From positions 1,178,001 to 1,242,000 of the forward strand of contig OZ037884.1 in assembly GCA_964035575.1 (NCBI GenBank): 64,000 nucleotides of DNA, read 5' to 3'. Under the pieces are notes generated by a model. That model did not search any database. It was not told the origin of the DNA and saw only the letters and a list, made by a program, of their open reading frames with translations. The DNA comes from Rhynchopus sp. YZ270_cl-10. Lineage: Eukaryota > Euglenozoa > Diplonemea > Diplonemida > Diplonemidae. Shown here in pieces: positions 8,907 to 21,000 of the stretch (positions are counted from its first letter, which is position 1; every line of letters starts with the position of its first letter). Position numbers and translations under genes: made by a program.

Positions 8907-11900
8907 ATGCTTCGTCACTTGAACTCGCGCCGCAGTCTTGTGGAATTGTCGACCGCAGAGGAGACGGAGGTTGCCATCGACGCTGAGCTCCGCCGTGTAC
9001 GCTCCCCTTCCTCCGCGAGCGCGGCAAGCAGTGGAAATGCTCTGTCCAGTGTAGACGACTGCATCTCTGCACTTCTTAGCACATCCGACCCTGAGGAGCA
9101 GTTTATCTGGCTTCAAGACCTTGTCGAGCACGCAGAAGGCGGGGGGGACGGCACCGTCACCCTGTTAACCCATCTTTGCGACAACGTTGACTTCTGCAAC
9201 ACCTTGACCGCGCTCTACTGCAAATCGACCCACCACGTTGTGCGCGAAGCTGTTATCTGCATTTCGTGTGAATGTCTCGGTCATTTTGAAGGGTGCGTCG
9301 CGCACTTCAACCAGGCCAGCACGCAGAAGGTGGTAGAGCATGTGGCATCAGTGCTGGTGGAAGGGGTGGCGTCGGGACATCAGACCACCCTCACCTTTGC
9401 GTGCCTCCTCGTTGCTCGGGTGGTGTCTGCGGCGCTTCTCTTTGGGGACGACTTTGGAGAAAAAATTGTTGCCTATTTGGTCAGTCTAGGGGTAATGGAA
9501 CGGCTGCTCGGGAGGGTACCGGTTAAAACACTTTGGGGGGCGGATCCGTGCAGGAGATGTATCGCGTTGGCATTGTCGTGTTTGGTGGCGCATGGTGAAG
9601 GGGGACGAAACGCGGCAGTGCTTGCCAGCAGAAACTCCTTCGTGCAGACACTGTGCGACTCATTGGAAGCATCTGAGAACGGCAGTCTGTCTGTAATGTA
9701 CATGGTCCCTCTCCTAGGGCAGATAAGCAACGTCACCACCGGGGTAGAAGGGGAAGGGGTACAGGAGGTGCTGACCTCCCGCCTCATCATGTTCGTAACG
9801 CTCGCAGTACGGTGCATAGAGGATGAGCGGTACACCCTCCTGAACCAGGCACTTCACGTTTTCTTAACGGTAGCACAGAATGACCGTGCAAGAAGGGTGG
9901 CCTCCAACAAGATTTTGACATGGATTGTTGGGGAAAAGGATGCGAAATTAGATAATTATCAAGAAATCCGCGGGGCAGACGATTTTTACCAGTTGTTGTG
10001 TACTGTGTTCGCGCTTCGTGAGGATGGTTCTTCGACACGAGAGGTGGTGGTGTCGGATCAAAGCTATCTGTGCAGAGTAGATCTGTTCATCAGGATTCTC
10101 TGCGCTGCGATCAAAGACGAGCCTGCATGGGAAGGTACGGAGAACCTCCGGGCATTTGGCCTTACCAATTTCAAAGAAATTTGTACCCTTCTTGCTGCAA
10201 CTCTTGACTTTATGGTTGAAAATTGGGCGACCATTTGCTCTCCTACATCGGCCATCACATTGCACACTGTACACTGTGTACTGAGGTGCATGCGTTGCCT
10301 CTGCAAATCTGTCACAGGCGCGAAGATCATTGTCGCAGAACGCAAAACGGACCGCTTCTACACTGAAGGGTGCAGCACGCTGAAGGCAGCGCACCTCTCC
10401 TTCTTCGATGAAAACTGGCGGAATGGGGAAGCATCTGCGACCATTCCACGTGACACAATGCTGGTCGTCGCTAGCCTGGCACACTGCATGTCACGACACC
10501 ACGAACAACACAACGTTGGGTTCTTCTTCGAAGTCTTCTCCATCACCATAGGCGAAGATGAACGTGAATACGTAGAAGGTGTAGAAGACAGCCTCGACAA
10601 CGCACGGCTCCGCCACCGTGCAGCCACACGCATCCAAGCCCACTACCGTGGTGGGGTCGCCCGCGCTGCGACGGAACGACTTCGCACCGGGGCGGAATAT
10701 ATTGTTCTAAAGTCGCATCACTACCTGCGCGACTTTGACCGCTTCTGCGATGAGTTGGGTCGGTCTGAAACGACCGCGCTTCATGCGATTTCGCAGCAAT
10801 TTGAGCAGGGTTGGGACGACATCATCACCCACGCAAGGCACAGAGAGTTTGAACGCCTCTGCGCACGACGAGAGGTGGAACACCGCCGCCACAGAGAACG
10901 CCAGCAGGTCCTCCACGCTGCAGAGCAGCACCGTGCTGCTGCGGTGCGGCGAGAATGCGCCTTGGTCTCTGCTCTACAGGAGACCCACCAAGAGGAGGTG
11001 CGTGCAGCCGAAGAGAACATACGCGATGCGCAAAGCATCCCTGGGAACGACGCTGCCGTTGCTCTGTTAGAAGCACAGCTGACAGAGCTCCGAAGCGACC
11101 ACGCACGCTCCCGCGTCGAACTACGCAACTCTGAAGCAAGTGAACGTGCCAAAGAAGCAGCGCTCACCGAAGCCCAGGTTCTTGCCCTAGCGACACGGCA
11201 TGACACCCTCCCGGCAGCTGCCGCCGAAGCAGAGGAGGAACGTGCCAGAGGCCTCGGAGCGCCAGATCGAGAAGATTGGTGGGGTGCAGAGGCGGCGCCT
11301 AACAGCATCGTTGCGGCGCAGGGCCGTGGCTTTGCTGCGCTCGTCTTTGAAGGAAAGACGGAGCACCTCCCCTTGCTCGAGCAGTGCGAACGAAGCGGGA
11401 TGCTCAACGATGAAGACCAAACGTTCACGGGGTTATTGCAGAGCGCTGCAGGGGTCGCGGTGGACACCTTGGCAAAGACACTATGCGGGGAGGAGGAAGA
11501 GGGGAGAGCGGGGATCCTTGCTGAGTATGACGAAGAGACAAAACGGACGTGCGTACCGCAACTGGAGGAGGTGGTACGATGGATGACAGCATGCCGGCAC
11601 GTCGCCTGCTGGGTGCAACGCGGTGAGGCAGAAGCACTGCACACTATGTCGCGCACGATCTTAGAAGAAACGGCGGCACGCAGCCGTCTTGACCTATCCC
11701 TCACGCACGACGTTGGGTGTGTGTACCGTCTCTTCTTTGAGACAATGCGTACCCAGCTGCTTCCGATTAAACAGAACGCAGGTCGTCTCGATATTGCTGC
11801 CACCGAAGACGCCGACTTCACGCTTCTCTCCTTTGATGAAAGTGAAGACTGCTGCCGATCGGAGATCATGTCTTCCGAACGGAATACACGTGAACTCTAC

Positions 11901-14900
11901 TTTGAGGAGTGCTTCGCCTTGGCATCGCTCTGTGAACGCTTGGACAGTGTGCTTGGGGGTATGATTCTGCAGGAGACCCAGGAGTACCACACCATTTTGT
12001 ATAAGGCGGAGGGGGTGCGCACCTCATTGCTGCATGCGTCGGAGGTGGAGAGGTGTGTGGCGGGTGGGGCTCGCATCGCGTTTCCTTCGTTGTGCGCTGT
12101 GGCTGCGTTTTGCCGTGCCGGTGGGTCCTGGTTGAGTGTACACAGAATAGAGAGAATATGCACCTGGCGTGCGGTCAGCATTGGGTTTGAGAGGGTCGAC
12201 ACTGTATTAGAAGATTTATTCAAAAAGGTCGCGACGGCGGAGAAGCTGCAACCTCAGACACGACGTGCCGGGGTCAGCGGAGGGTCGAAGCTCTTTGCGC
12301 TTGCCTTCGACTCTGCAAGAGAAACTGCGGCAGTACTACAAAACGCACGGATCGACCTTCTCTTCAACCCCCGCACCCTCTCCCACTCCGAAACGCTACT
12401 CCTACACAGAACAGCAGAGTGGTTCTACGCAAAGCACATTCTCCTCCAATGGGTGAAGCAACGAGGCAGCAGCAGAACCCCCTCCAGCACCCTTCTCAGC
12501 ACCACTGTCAACCTGTACACCACCTTTCCTTCACTTCTGTCTTCCTGGGGTAAAACAAAACGGTGCGTCATCCAAACCGCCTTCCCTACTACAGGGCAAT
12601 CCTTTGCTAGCATTTACCCCTCCGATGCTCCAGAGATTTTCCCTGCAATGCTTTTTCTCTTGAAGGAGATGGACCCAAAGGTGCGAATAGTCAGTACAAT
12701 GCAAAGTGTGAGGAATATGCAAGCCGAAGAAGATGAAGAGAATGAGAGCTTTGTTTGTCCCGACGCGGTGCTTCCGACACCGTTCTTTGCAGAGAATGGG
12801 GTTCTCCGGGGAAGACGAGAAGACCGTATTGAGGAGAGTCCAGCTGAGGTAGAAGCTTTGTATGATATATTCAGCGAAGTCTGCAGCATATCTTATAAGA
12901 GAAGAGAACAGAGGGCTGTTGCTGCGCTCTTTGCGCCTTGCAAAGCATCGTCTCAGGGGTCATCTGATATGACGTATGTCGTTATTGAATTCACGACGCA
13001 AAGGGCCCAGCTATTTTCATTGATCGAAACAATGTTGTCCGATCTCGGATCTGAGCCAAATCGCTGTAGAGTTGCTGTTTTTCTGCCAAATTTTGTTGCC
13101 CTGCATATTTTCAATCCATCAGACAGTGTTGTGATTGTCAAGTCAATTCGCTCAACCCTCTTTGATATGGAATTCTCAGACGAATCCGTTGTGACAACAA
13201 TACAGTGCAGTGCAGAGGAGATTCATCGTGCTTTGGGGGATAAATCGTATGGTTTGGGTACGGTACAGCCTATGGAGGGGTTGTGTCTGAAGAGGCTGAA
13301 GGGGCAGAAGGTGAGGGAGGAAATAGGGGTGCAGCAGCAGCCGCTGCAACGTAGTAGAGTGGTGTTTTTGCGGTCGTTCGAAAAGGCAGAGGAGGTGTCC
13401 CGGATGCTGATGGGAGTGCGGGAGGGGTTCCCGTTGCTGCAGTTTTCGTTTTTCTTTTCGGCGTCGTGCCGCAGTGTGATTGGTGTGGCAGAAGGGCACA
13501 GCGAGACCCTCACAGCGTTCACCCCAGAGGTTGAACAGAGCTCTACCATTATCTTTAATGAAAGCAAACGCAGCTTTGTACAGACCACCAGCATCTTCTC
13601 TGCTACCATCGATGTGTACAAAGGCGACTCTCATGCACAACAACATGCCAACGTTCTTTGTGTCAGAACATCCATACCTCATCGCATCTTCTCATATTTC
13701 CACGCAACGCAGCCGTCACAACACCTCCAAATCCTCAAACCAGTTTCCCAAAAAAACTGCTTTACGACCACCATATTCAGCACCGCCCCTCTGGAGCTTT
13801 CAGTTCAACACTTAAACCAATTTAAAGGATTGACCATCAGCCGTTGTGTTGTACCTGGGGTACATGCCTTGGTTGCGTTACTACGTGAAGTGCTTCATAA
13901 AGAAGAAGATACCAAAGAGGACCATGTAACATCACCTTTGAGCATTGTGGTGCAACACGGCGAGGTGTGGACGGCAGCATACGAAGGCTCCTTTGTGGTG
14001 TCAGAGCCGTCTTGCTCCTTTTTGCAACCATTCTCGTTTCTGTCTCGCGTGGAGAGGGCAGAGGAGATGGATGGTTCGAATGAAACTCATCCCCAAACAC
14101 TGCACACTTTGCACCTCTGCAGCAAAACATTTTCTGTATTACAGCACACCATCAAATCAGCGTTATTCAGATTCCCTCAGAACGTAACAGAACAAGCGCA
14201 ACACGAAGAGAACACCACAACCGGAATCGCTCCACAAGATGATGTACAAGACAACGGTTTGCAGACTCTACACGTTGTCGCAGACGCAACCGATATGATA
14301 TCCTCTTTGCAAGACCCCAAGTACGACAATATCAAAAATGAAGTAAAAGAAGGCAAAGAAGGCAAAGAAGGCAAAGAAGGCAAAGAAGGCAAAGAAGGCA
14401 AAGAAGGCAAAGAAGGCAAAGAAGGCAAAGAAGGCAAAGAAGGCAAAGAAGGCAAAGAAGGCAAAGAAGGCAAAGAAGGCAAAGAAGGCAAAGAAGGCAA
14501 AGAAGGCAAAGAAGGCAAAGAAGGCAAAGAAGGCAAAGAAGGCAAAGAAGGCAAAGAAGGCAAAGAAGGCAAAGAGGAAGGCAATAATGGAACAGAGGAA
14601 GAAGAGGTCGGGAAGGAGGATGCTGCACCGAACCTGCCTCAGGATGCGGAGGTTGAGAAAGAGGAAAATGCGGATAAAAACAACAATAAGGTCCACTCTG
14701 ATGGTGTCCCCTTAAATGGAGCAGATTCCGCAGATAACACCACACCCTCAGAGGCATCATCTTATACGGAGGAAGCCTTCGTGCACACCACAGAACCGGA
14801 GGCTACACCACCACCACCACCACACACTGCCACCCCAGAACCTCTCGATTCACCCGAACAGGATGTGACCCACAGTGTAGGGGAGACACAACCCACACCT

Positions 14901-17095
14901 GACACCGACGGAGTGGAGGACATTGTTCATGAAGAGGTGGCCGCATCCTCACATAGCAGCGACACCCCTCCTCTCGGCACGGCTGCACCACATGCCCCGG
15001 ATTCCCTCTCCTCCTCCAATCGCACAAACACCCATAAGAAGAATCCCGAGCCTACAGCAGACTCCGCCTCGCTTGAAGTGGGTGGCGTTGCTGACCCGAG
15101 GGAGGGCATAAATGGAGGGAAGGAGGAGGTAGTAGGGAGGAGGGCAGAGGCAGAGCGGGGGTGTACCTATTGTGACGGAAGCGGTCTGCTGCTGCTGTCG
15201 CTGTGCTGTGCGGTGGGTACTGTGCGGTACAAAGGGATTTCGAGTCTGCGGTTCGCGTTTGAAGATGGTGACGACGCTGTGTCGCAGGCTTCTTCTGAAT
15301 CGTCGAGGATACCGTCGGAAGGTGTGAAGGAGGCGCAAGGTGGGGGTGTGTGTGAAGTGGAAGAACAGCAGACGGTTGAAGAGCCTGTAGCACTGCCAAG
15401 GTACGGCCCGCACCCGCAGATGCTGAAGAAGCGGGGGGGCAAAGCACGCAAGCGCAGCAAGGCAAAGCGGCTGGTGGAGGTGGAGCCTGGCCAGAAGGAG
15501 TGTGAGGTATGTGTGTTGGGCTGGTGGTGGAGGTGCGTCTTGACGATTCTCTTTTGTCCATGTGAGGTTCATGTGTTTCAAGTTGTCGTTTTTTTTGTGT
15601 TGCAGTGCAAAGTTTGGCGATGCTTTGTGATGTGTGCAGCTTTCGGTTGCCTTTTATTTTTTTACCCCCCGTTGGTGTGTGCTAAAAAATATGCCCACCC
15701 CCTCCAACACCACAATATATAACAGCGTTTCGACGTGTTGGTGCTCATGCTGCAGAAGAGCAAGCAGAAGGTGAACACAGGCCTGCGTCTGCTCCTCAAG
15801 GCGGCTGCGAACACGGTGTTAGCGGTATGTTATGTTTTTTTGTTGTGCATTTGCTGATGTGCACATGGCATCTGTCAAGCATCCTTGCAGAACCGCACAT
15901 CTGTACTGTCAACGATTGCGACGAGGACAACACAGGCACAACTATTCTCTGAATTCACGAGGTGCAGCATCCTTCAATCTTTTGCACTCTCAACCATCCC
16001 ACCCACCACAGGAGGTCAAAGCCAAGACCATGGGCACCTACGTACACAAGACCGACACCCTCAAGAGGCGACAGCACCCTGCCCCCAAGCGCAAGACTCC
16101 TGCAGAGCTCGAGGCGGAAAAGGCAGAGGCAATCCGTATCGAACGTGACGGACGAAAGCGCGAACGTGTCGAGAACATAGTACGCGCCCAGGAGCGGCGG
16201 AAGGTACGAACACACGTCTTTTCAACCATCCCCTACGACACACACACGTAGATCCTTTTCTTCTCTTGTTCTACCCCCACTCACAACCCCCACCCTTCTT
16301 CATGGCTTTCCCAACTACCACCGAACACAGATTGATGAGGAGCAACAGAGCCTCCGCCAATCACTCCGTCGGGATGAAAAGTCTGCACGTCTGTCTCTCT
16401 CCACTGCGATGCGGGCAGAGGCCACACAGATCTGGGTGAAGCATTGGGAGGAGGTGGGCGAGGGCACACCCACACCACCGCCTCTGTCACCACCGCAACC
16501 AGCACCCACATCCACGCTGCCTTCCCCTTACCACACCAGCCCTGCAAAGCACGCCACGACACCGTCTCTTACGACCGCTGACCTCATGGCCTGCACGCCC
16601 GACTCAGGACGACAACGCTCCCAGGCAGCGTCGTACGCACCCTCCTCGGCTTCTCCTCTGAGGTACCCTCCCCCGCTTCCACAACCACAGATGGTGTTTG
16701 CGGATCGATCTTTGCCACCACTGAGGACGGCCCGACCGATGGGCAAGGTGGAGCCTAAAGGGGTGAGGGAGACGGTGGCTATACGGACGTACAATGCACC
16801 GGTGGAAAGGGCTCGGCCTGCAAAGTTGGGGAGGTTGGAACGGACGCATCCTTGGGACGAAGCGTTGAACATGATGCAAGCTGCCGCCAGGGAAGAGCAG
16901 TTCGCAGCAATGCAGGCCATGAAGAAGCGCGAAGTGCAGCTGCAGCGTGCGCGGGACTTTGAGGAGTGCAGTCTGATGGGGCCGCATTCGCAGCCGACGC
17001 GGTACAGAAAGAATTCGCTTGAAGACTTTGATGCATCCCCATCTCTGCCGGTCCCAATCTACAAAGTGCGGAAGACCCGCCGCTGTATCATCTAA
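8907..17095 (+). CDS. Giant IQ-motif, coiled-coil protein, at least 4 exons, ~2550 aa
   Basis: The best model joins 8907-15506, 15726-15824, 16012-16203 and 16331-17095. All introns have GT (GTATG or GTACG) and AG ends and phase 0, and together give about 2551 residues. Residues ~40-560 are helical and ARM/HEAT-like. An IQ motif (RIQAHYRGGVARAATERL, ~574-591) would bind calmodulin, and a charged coiled coil follows (~620-760). A long region without recognisable domains leads to ~25 tandem GKE triplets (~1815-1890), an acidic, proline- and threonine-rich section, then basic KRSKAKR and coiled-coil exons. The family is not recognised; the architecture suggests a large cytoskeletal or flagellar scaffold. 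The second exon is less certain: an AG at 15605 would allow an extra 21-base exon, and an AG at 15890 lies inside the third gap. Confidence 0.7.
14347..14573 (+). repeat. In-frame 9-bp minisatellite coding Gly-Lys-Glu
   Basis: About 25 near-perfect copies of GGCAAAGAA inside the giant gene. Because the unit is three codons, copy-number change keeps the frame. The open reading frames on the other strand (poly-LPS, poly-FFA, poly-LCL) are artefacts of this repeat. Confidence 0.95.
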
Positions 17096-17156
17096 CGCAA
17101 GCGCTACTCCCAGATCTCTCTGGGAAACTTCAATCTGGAAAAAAAACAGCGTTTTG

Positions 17157-17206
17157 TATAGTGGAGTTCATCCTCAGGTGTCTACACTAATACAACCAAG
17201 TTTTCG
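17157..17206 (+). repeat. Dispersed motif R1, copy 1
   Basis: About 48 bases containing GTGGAGTTCATC, then GTGTCTACACTAATACAACC, then AAGTTTTC, 62 bases after the stop of the giant gene. Further same-strand copies lie near 25267, 26505, 26677, 27787 and 28284. Confidence 0.75.
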
Positions 17207-18030
17207 AAAAGAAAAAATCCAGATGTGGTGATATGGCTCTCCCCAAGGATCTGGGTCTGAGGAGTATTTGTGATAACAAAAAGAGGTGGAAGATAAATAT
17301 GAAGAGAAACGAGAGGGATGAGAGAGTGAATGGGGGATGCTGTGTGGTAGAATTATTTAGGGGTCAAAAAAAAATGGTCCTGCAATTTTAGTTGCGCACT
17401 TTCCAGTGTGTGTTTGAGATATGTTTTGGAAAGATGATAATTCAAATTGATCACAAATTTATTCATCTTATTTTTTGACCTTTTTTTTGTTTCTTCCGAA
17501 GAAATAGTCGAAAAGAAATCAATTTTTTTGTTTCCACTATCGTGATATGTCGTGATTTGAATAAGCTTCGGTGTGATACATTCATTTTTGTCAAGTTTTT
17601 TTTTTTGCCCCATCTTTCTTTTTCTTTTCCAGCCAGACAAAAACTCCATCTTTCGATTGAAAACATTATATTAATCCTCTTTTCCAAGACGGCTCAGCAC
17701 GATGCTTATTCACCTTCGGTTGAGATTTCCATCTCAATTCTTTATTTCATTTTTGCCGCCAAAGCCTTCTTTTAGTTTGCCCACTTTTTTTTTTCCTTCT
17801 TCGATTTCTGTTGTCTGTATCGACCCCTGGAAATGTTTCTTTTGTTCGGGGACATGGCACGTCAAAAAAAAAATGGTTTTTTTTTTCTAAAATAGTTTTC
17901 CATCCTCTGTAAACCACGAAATGGATTGTTGCATGGTTGGGCTCCACCCACGGTGCACCACTCTAACCAAAAGGTACACATCGTCTTATATTATTCCGCC
18001 CCATCACCCCATCACCCCCATTTCCCAACA
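17207..18030. other. Intergenic, AT-rich
   Basis: Homopolymer-rich DNA between the giant gene and the oxidoreductase gene; no coding sequence or inverted-repeat element seen. Confidence 0.5.
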
Positions 18031-18031
18031 G
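17985..18031 (+). promoter_or_regulatory. Likely SL acceptor for the GMC oxidoreductase gene
   Basis: A C/T-rich stretch ends in TTTCCCAACAG, 32 bases ahead of the start at 18063. In an SL-using genome this is the expected site for addition of the leader. Inferred from position and composition only. Confidence 0.45.
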
Positions 18032-18062
18032 AAGCAAAACCCCCCAACCCCCAACCCAAACG

Positions 18063-21000
18063 ATGCCGTGCCCTTCCAAGAAACACAAACACCACTCGGG
18101 GAGCACGCGCCAGAAGAGCTTCTTCACGCTCACCAAGACACATGATCTCATGAAGCCTGAGTACGACGTCGTTGTCGTAGGCAGCGGCTACGGCGGCTCC
18201 GTCGCCGCAATGCGTGCCTCCGCACTCAAGGGAGAGGACGGCGTGCGGCAGTCCGTATGCCTCCTCGAGCGCGGGAGGGAGTTTCTCCCCGGCGACTTCC
18301 CCGATGAGATCGCATCCTGTCTGGCCGATCTGCAGGTCACTATGCAGCACAAAGACGACGTCATTTCCACCGCCGGCTGCAAAACCGCGCTGTTCGATGT
18401 CCGCAAATACGACGAGCTTGCGATTGTCCAAGGATGCGGGCTGGGCGGAACCAGTCTTATCAACGCGAATGTCGCGATGCGTGCAGACGAGCGTGTCTAT
18501 CAATCCCCCGAATGGCCAGAGGTGTTGCGAGATGAGTTCAAGACCGGCTTCACCAAATACTTTAAAGCTGCGACCGACATGCTTGGGTCGACCTTGTATA
18601 AATATAAGGACACCCGCCCGCTCACAAAGGCTGACGCACTGCGCCGTGCCACTGTCAATGCCACTGACTCACCCGACATGGCGCAGGCAAAGTGGGGCTG
18701 GACACCCATCAACGTTACCTTCGAAGAAACCATGCACCGTACCTCCGGCCTCACCCAGCCCGCCTGCAACAACTGCGGCGACTGCGTCACCGGCTGCAAC
18801 GTCGGGGCCAAGAACACCACTGCGATGAACTACCTCCCCGCCGCCTGGGTGCAGGGTACCTCCATCTTCTGCAACACGGAGGTGCGCAGGATCTCACGCC
18901 AGGGCGGGATGTGGGTCGTGCACTACAGAATGAACACTGCGAAGGGCTCGCCGAACAAATTCCACAACACCGAAATGTGGGTCAGGGCGAAGACCGTAGT
19001 GCTTGCTGCAGGGACGCTGGGCACGAATGAGATCATGCTGAGGTCGAAGACAAGCACCGAGCAGCCGCTGAGCATGAGCAACTTCCTTGGGTCGCACTAC
19101 TCTGGCAACGGCGACACTCTTGGGGCAGCCACGTTCACGGATCAGAAGGTGCAGAACTTTGGTGCGGGGCATGGCGAAGTTGACTCTGAGTTTCAGAGCG
19201 GCCCCTGCATCACAAGCATCATGGACAACCGTCGCAAGCGCAAGCGCAAGCCCTCTGCCAGCCCTAGCGACATCGGCGACTTGGAAGATCTGGACAAAGG
19301 CTTCATCGTGCAGGACTGTGCCGTCCCAGGTGCCCTGCGTGCAGCCTCGGGCATGGTGCTGCCCCTTCACCTCATCGCCTCAAAGTTCGCAGGCATCAGC
19401 ACTCCTGAGGGTCTCTCCGAGATATTCAAAGAGATCGCAAAGGGCGAGCAGGGCACCCTTGAGAACCTCGAGGCCTTCCTCGTCATGTCGCACGACCGCG
19501 CCAGCGACGCCGACGGCACGAACTGCCCGGAAAAGGGCTGGGGCAAGATCTCCCTCAGCACCTTCGACCCTAAGACCGACCCGAAGGCACTGCGGCAACG
19601 TGCAATTGTCAAATGGCCCGGCGTGGCGAAACTTGAGAACTGGAAGATTGCAGAGGACGGGATGCGGAAGCTGGGCAAGGCGCTTGGCGCGGCGGACGAC
19701 GACTTCATCCCGAACCCGCTCTTGGAGCAGGGGATTGCGGTGAGTGTGCACTCCCTGGGTGGATGCGTGATGTCCGAGAACTGCGACACTGGGGTTGTGA
19801 ACCACAAGGGGCAGGTCTTCCGTGGAGACACGCCCGCCTCGGAGGCTGTGCACGAAGGCCTGTACATCATGGACGGCTCCATTGTGCCACGCTCCTGCGG
19901 CATCAACCCGCTGCTCACCATCACTGCGCTCAGCGAGCGCTGCATGGAACACTTCCAACGTGACAACAAACTCGTCTCCATAACAGACGAACACGAGCTG
20001 CGCTGCCGACAGTACCCACGCCCCATGATGAAGCCCAGCCACGGCTTCATCCTTGGCGTCGAAGAGATGAGCGGCCGCCTCGACCCCAAAGGTGAGCCCG
20101 TCATGGAAAACGAAGACCGGCGCAAGTGCAACACTGTGCTTCAAGTGACCCTCCCGGACCTCCCCGCTCTGGAAAAGGACTCCGGGTTTTCTGGAAATTT
20201 CATCGAAGGGACGCTGACGTGCAAACTTTTTAGTCCCGACGCACTTCAGATATCGGACACACGTTGTCAGATCCTGGCGCAAGACCCGGATGTGGTGGAC
20301 GGACGTCGTACGGTGTACCAGTTCAAGATGACCACAACGGAGGGGCGGGTGTACTACTTTGATGGGTACCGTAAGATACAATGCAACACATGTAGCCCGT
20401 TTCAGTCTCTGTGGCAGGATACGACACGCATGATGGTGACCATCACATCGGGGCCGCAGTGTCCGTGGACGGCGGTCACAGATGCAGAGAAGGCAACTGC
20501 GAAAAGCAACGTCACGCACACAGGGGTGCTCACTGTCGGGCTCGCTAATTTGATACGCCAGATCTCGACACACCGCTCCATCAGCAAATGCGAGGACACA
20601 CGCTCGAACAGCACACTGAACCGCCTCTTGACGTTCCTCTGCCAGCATGTGGTCTCCGCACGGTACAAATGGCTCTTCTTCAAGAACATCACCAAGACCT
20701 ACCTCCTCGTCAACACCCTCAACGCGCCTTCTCGCGCCATGAACTGGACCCTCGAGAGCCCCGACCGCTACCGTACCTTGCAGTGCAAGCTGACCAAGGA
20801 ATACTACATTGAAGTGCCCACAGACGACGGACCTGTTGCGCGGGTCACCCTCCGGCGGTACCAAGGTGGGAGCAAGGGCCCGGTGATACTGATGCACGGT
20901 GTGGGTGTGTCTTCGCGCATCTTCCTGCCCAACACGATTCAGACGAACCTCGTGGAGTACCTCTTCAACAACGGGTACGATGTGTGGCTGCCAGAGATGC

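Noticed and set aside
14177-14760. Minus-strand proteins of poly-LPS, poly-FFA or poly-LCL
   Set aside because: Antisense readings of the GKE minisatellite.
15606-15722. Hydrophobic C-terminal extension of the giant protein (reading through to 15722)
   Set aside because: Read-through of an intron: a good GTATGT donor at 15507 and an AG at 15725 restore the frame to basic coiled-coil exons that continue to 17095.
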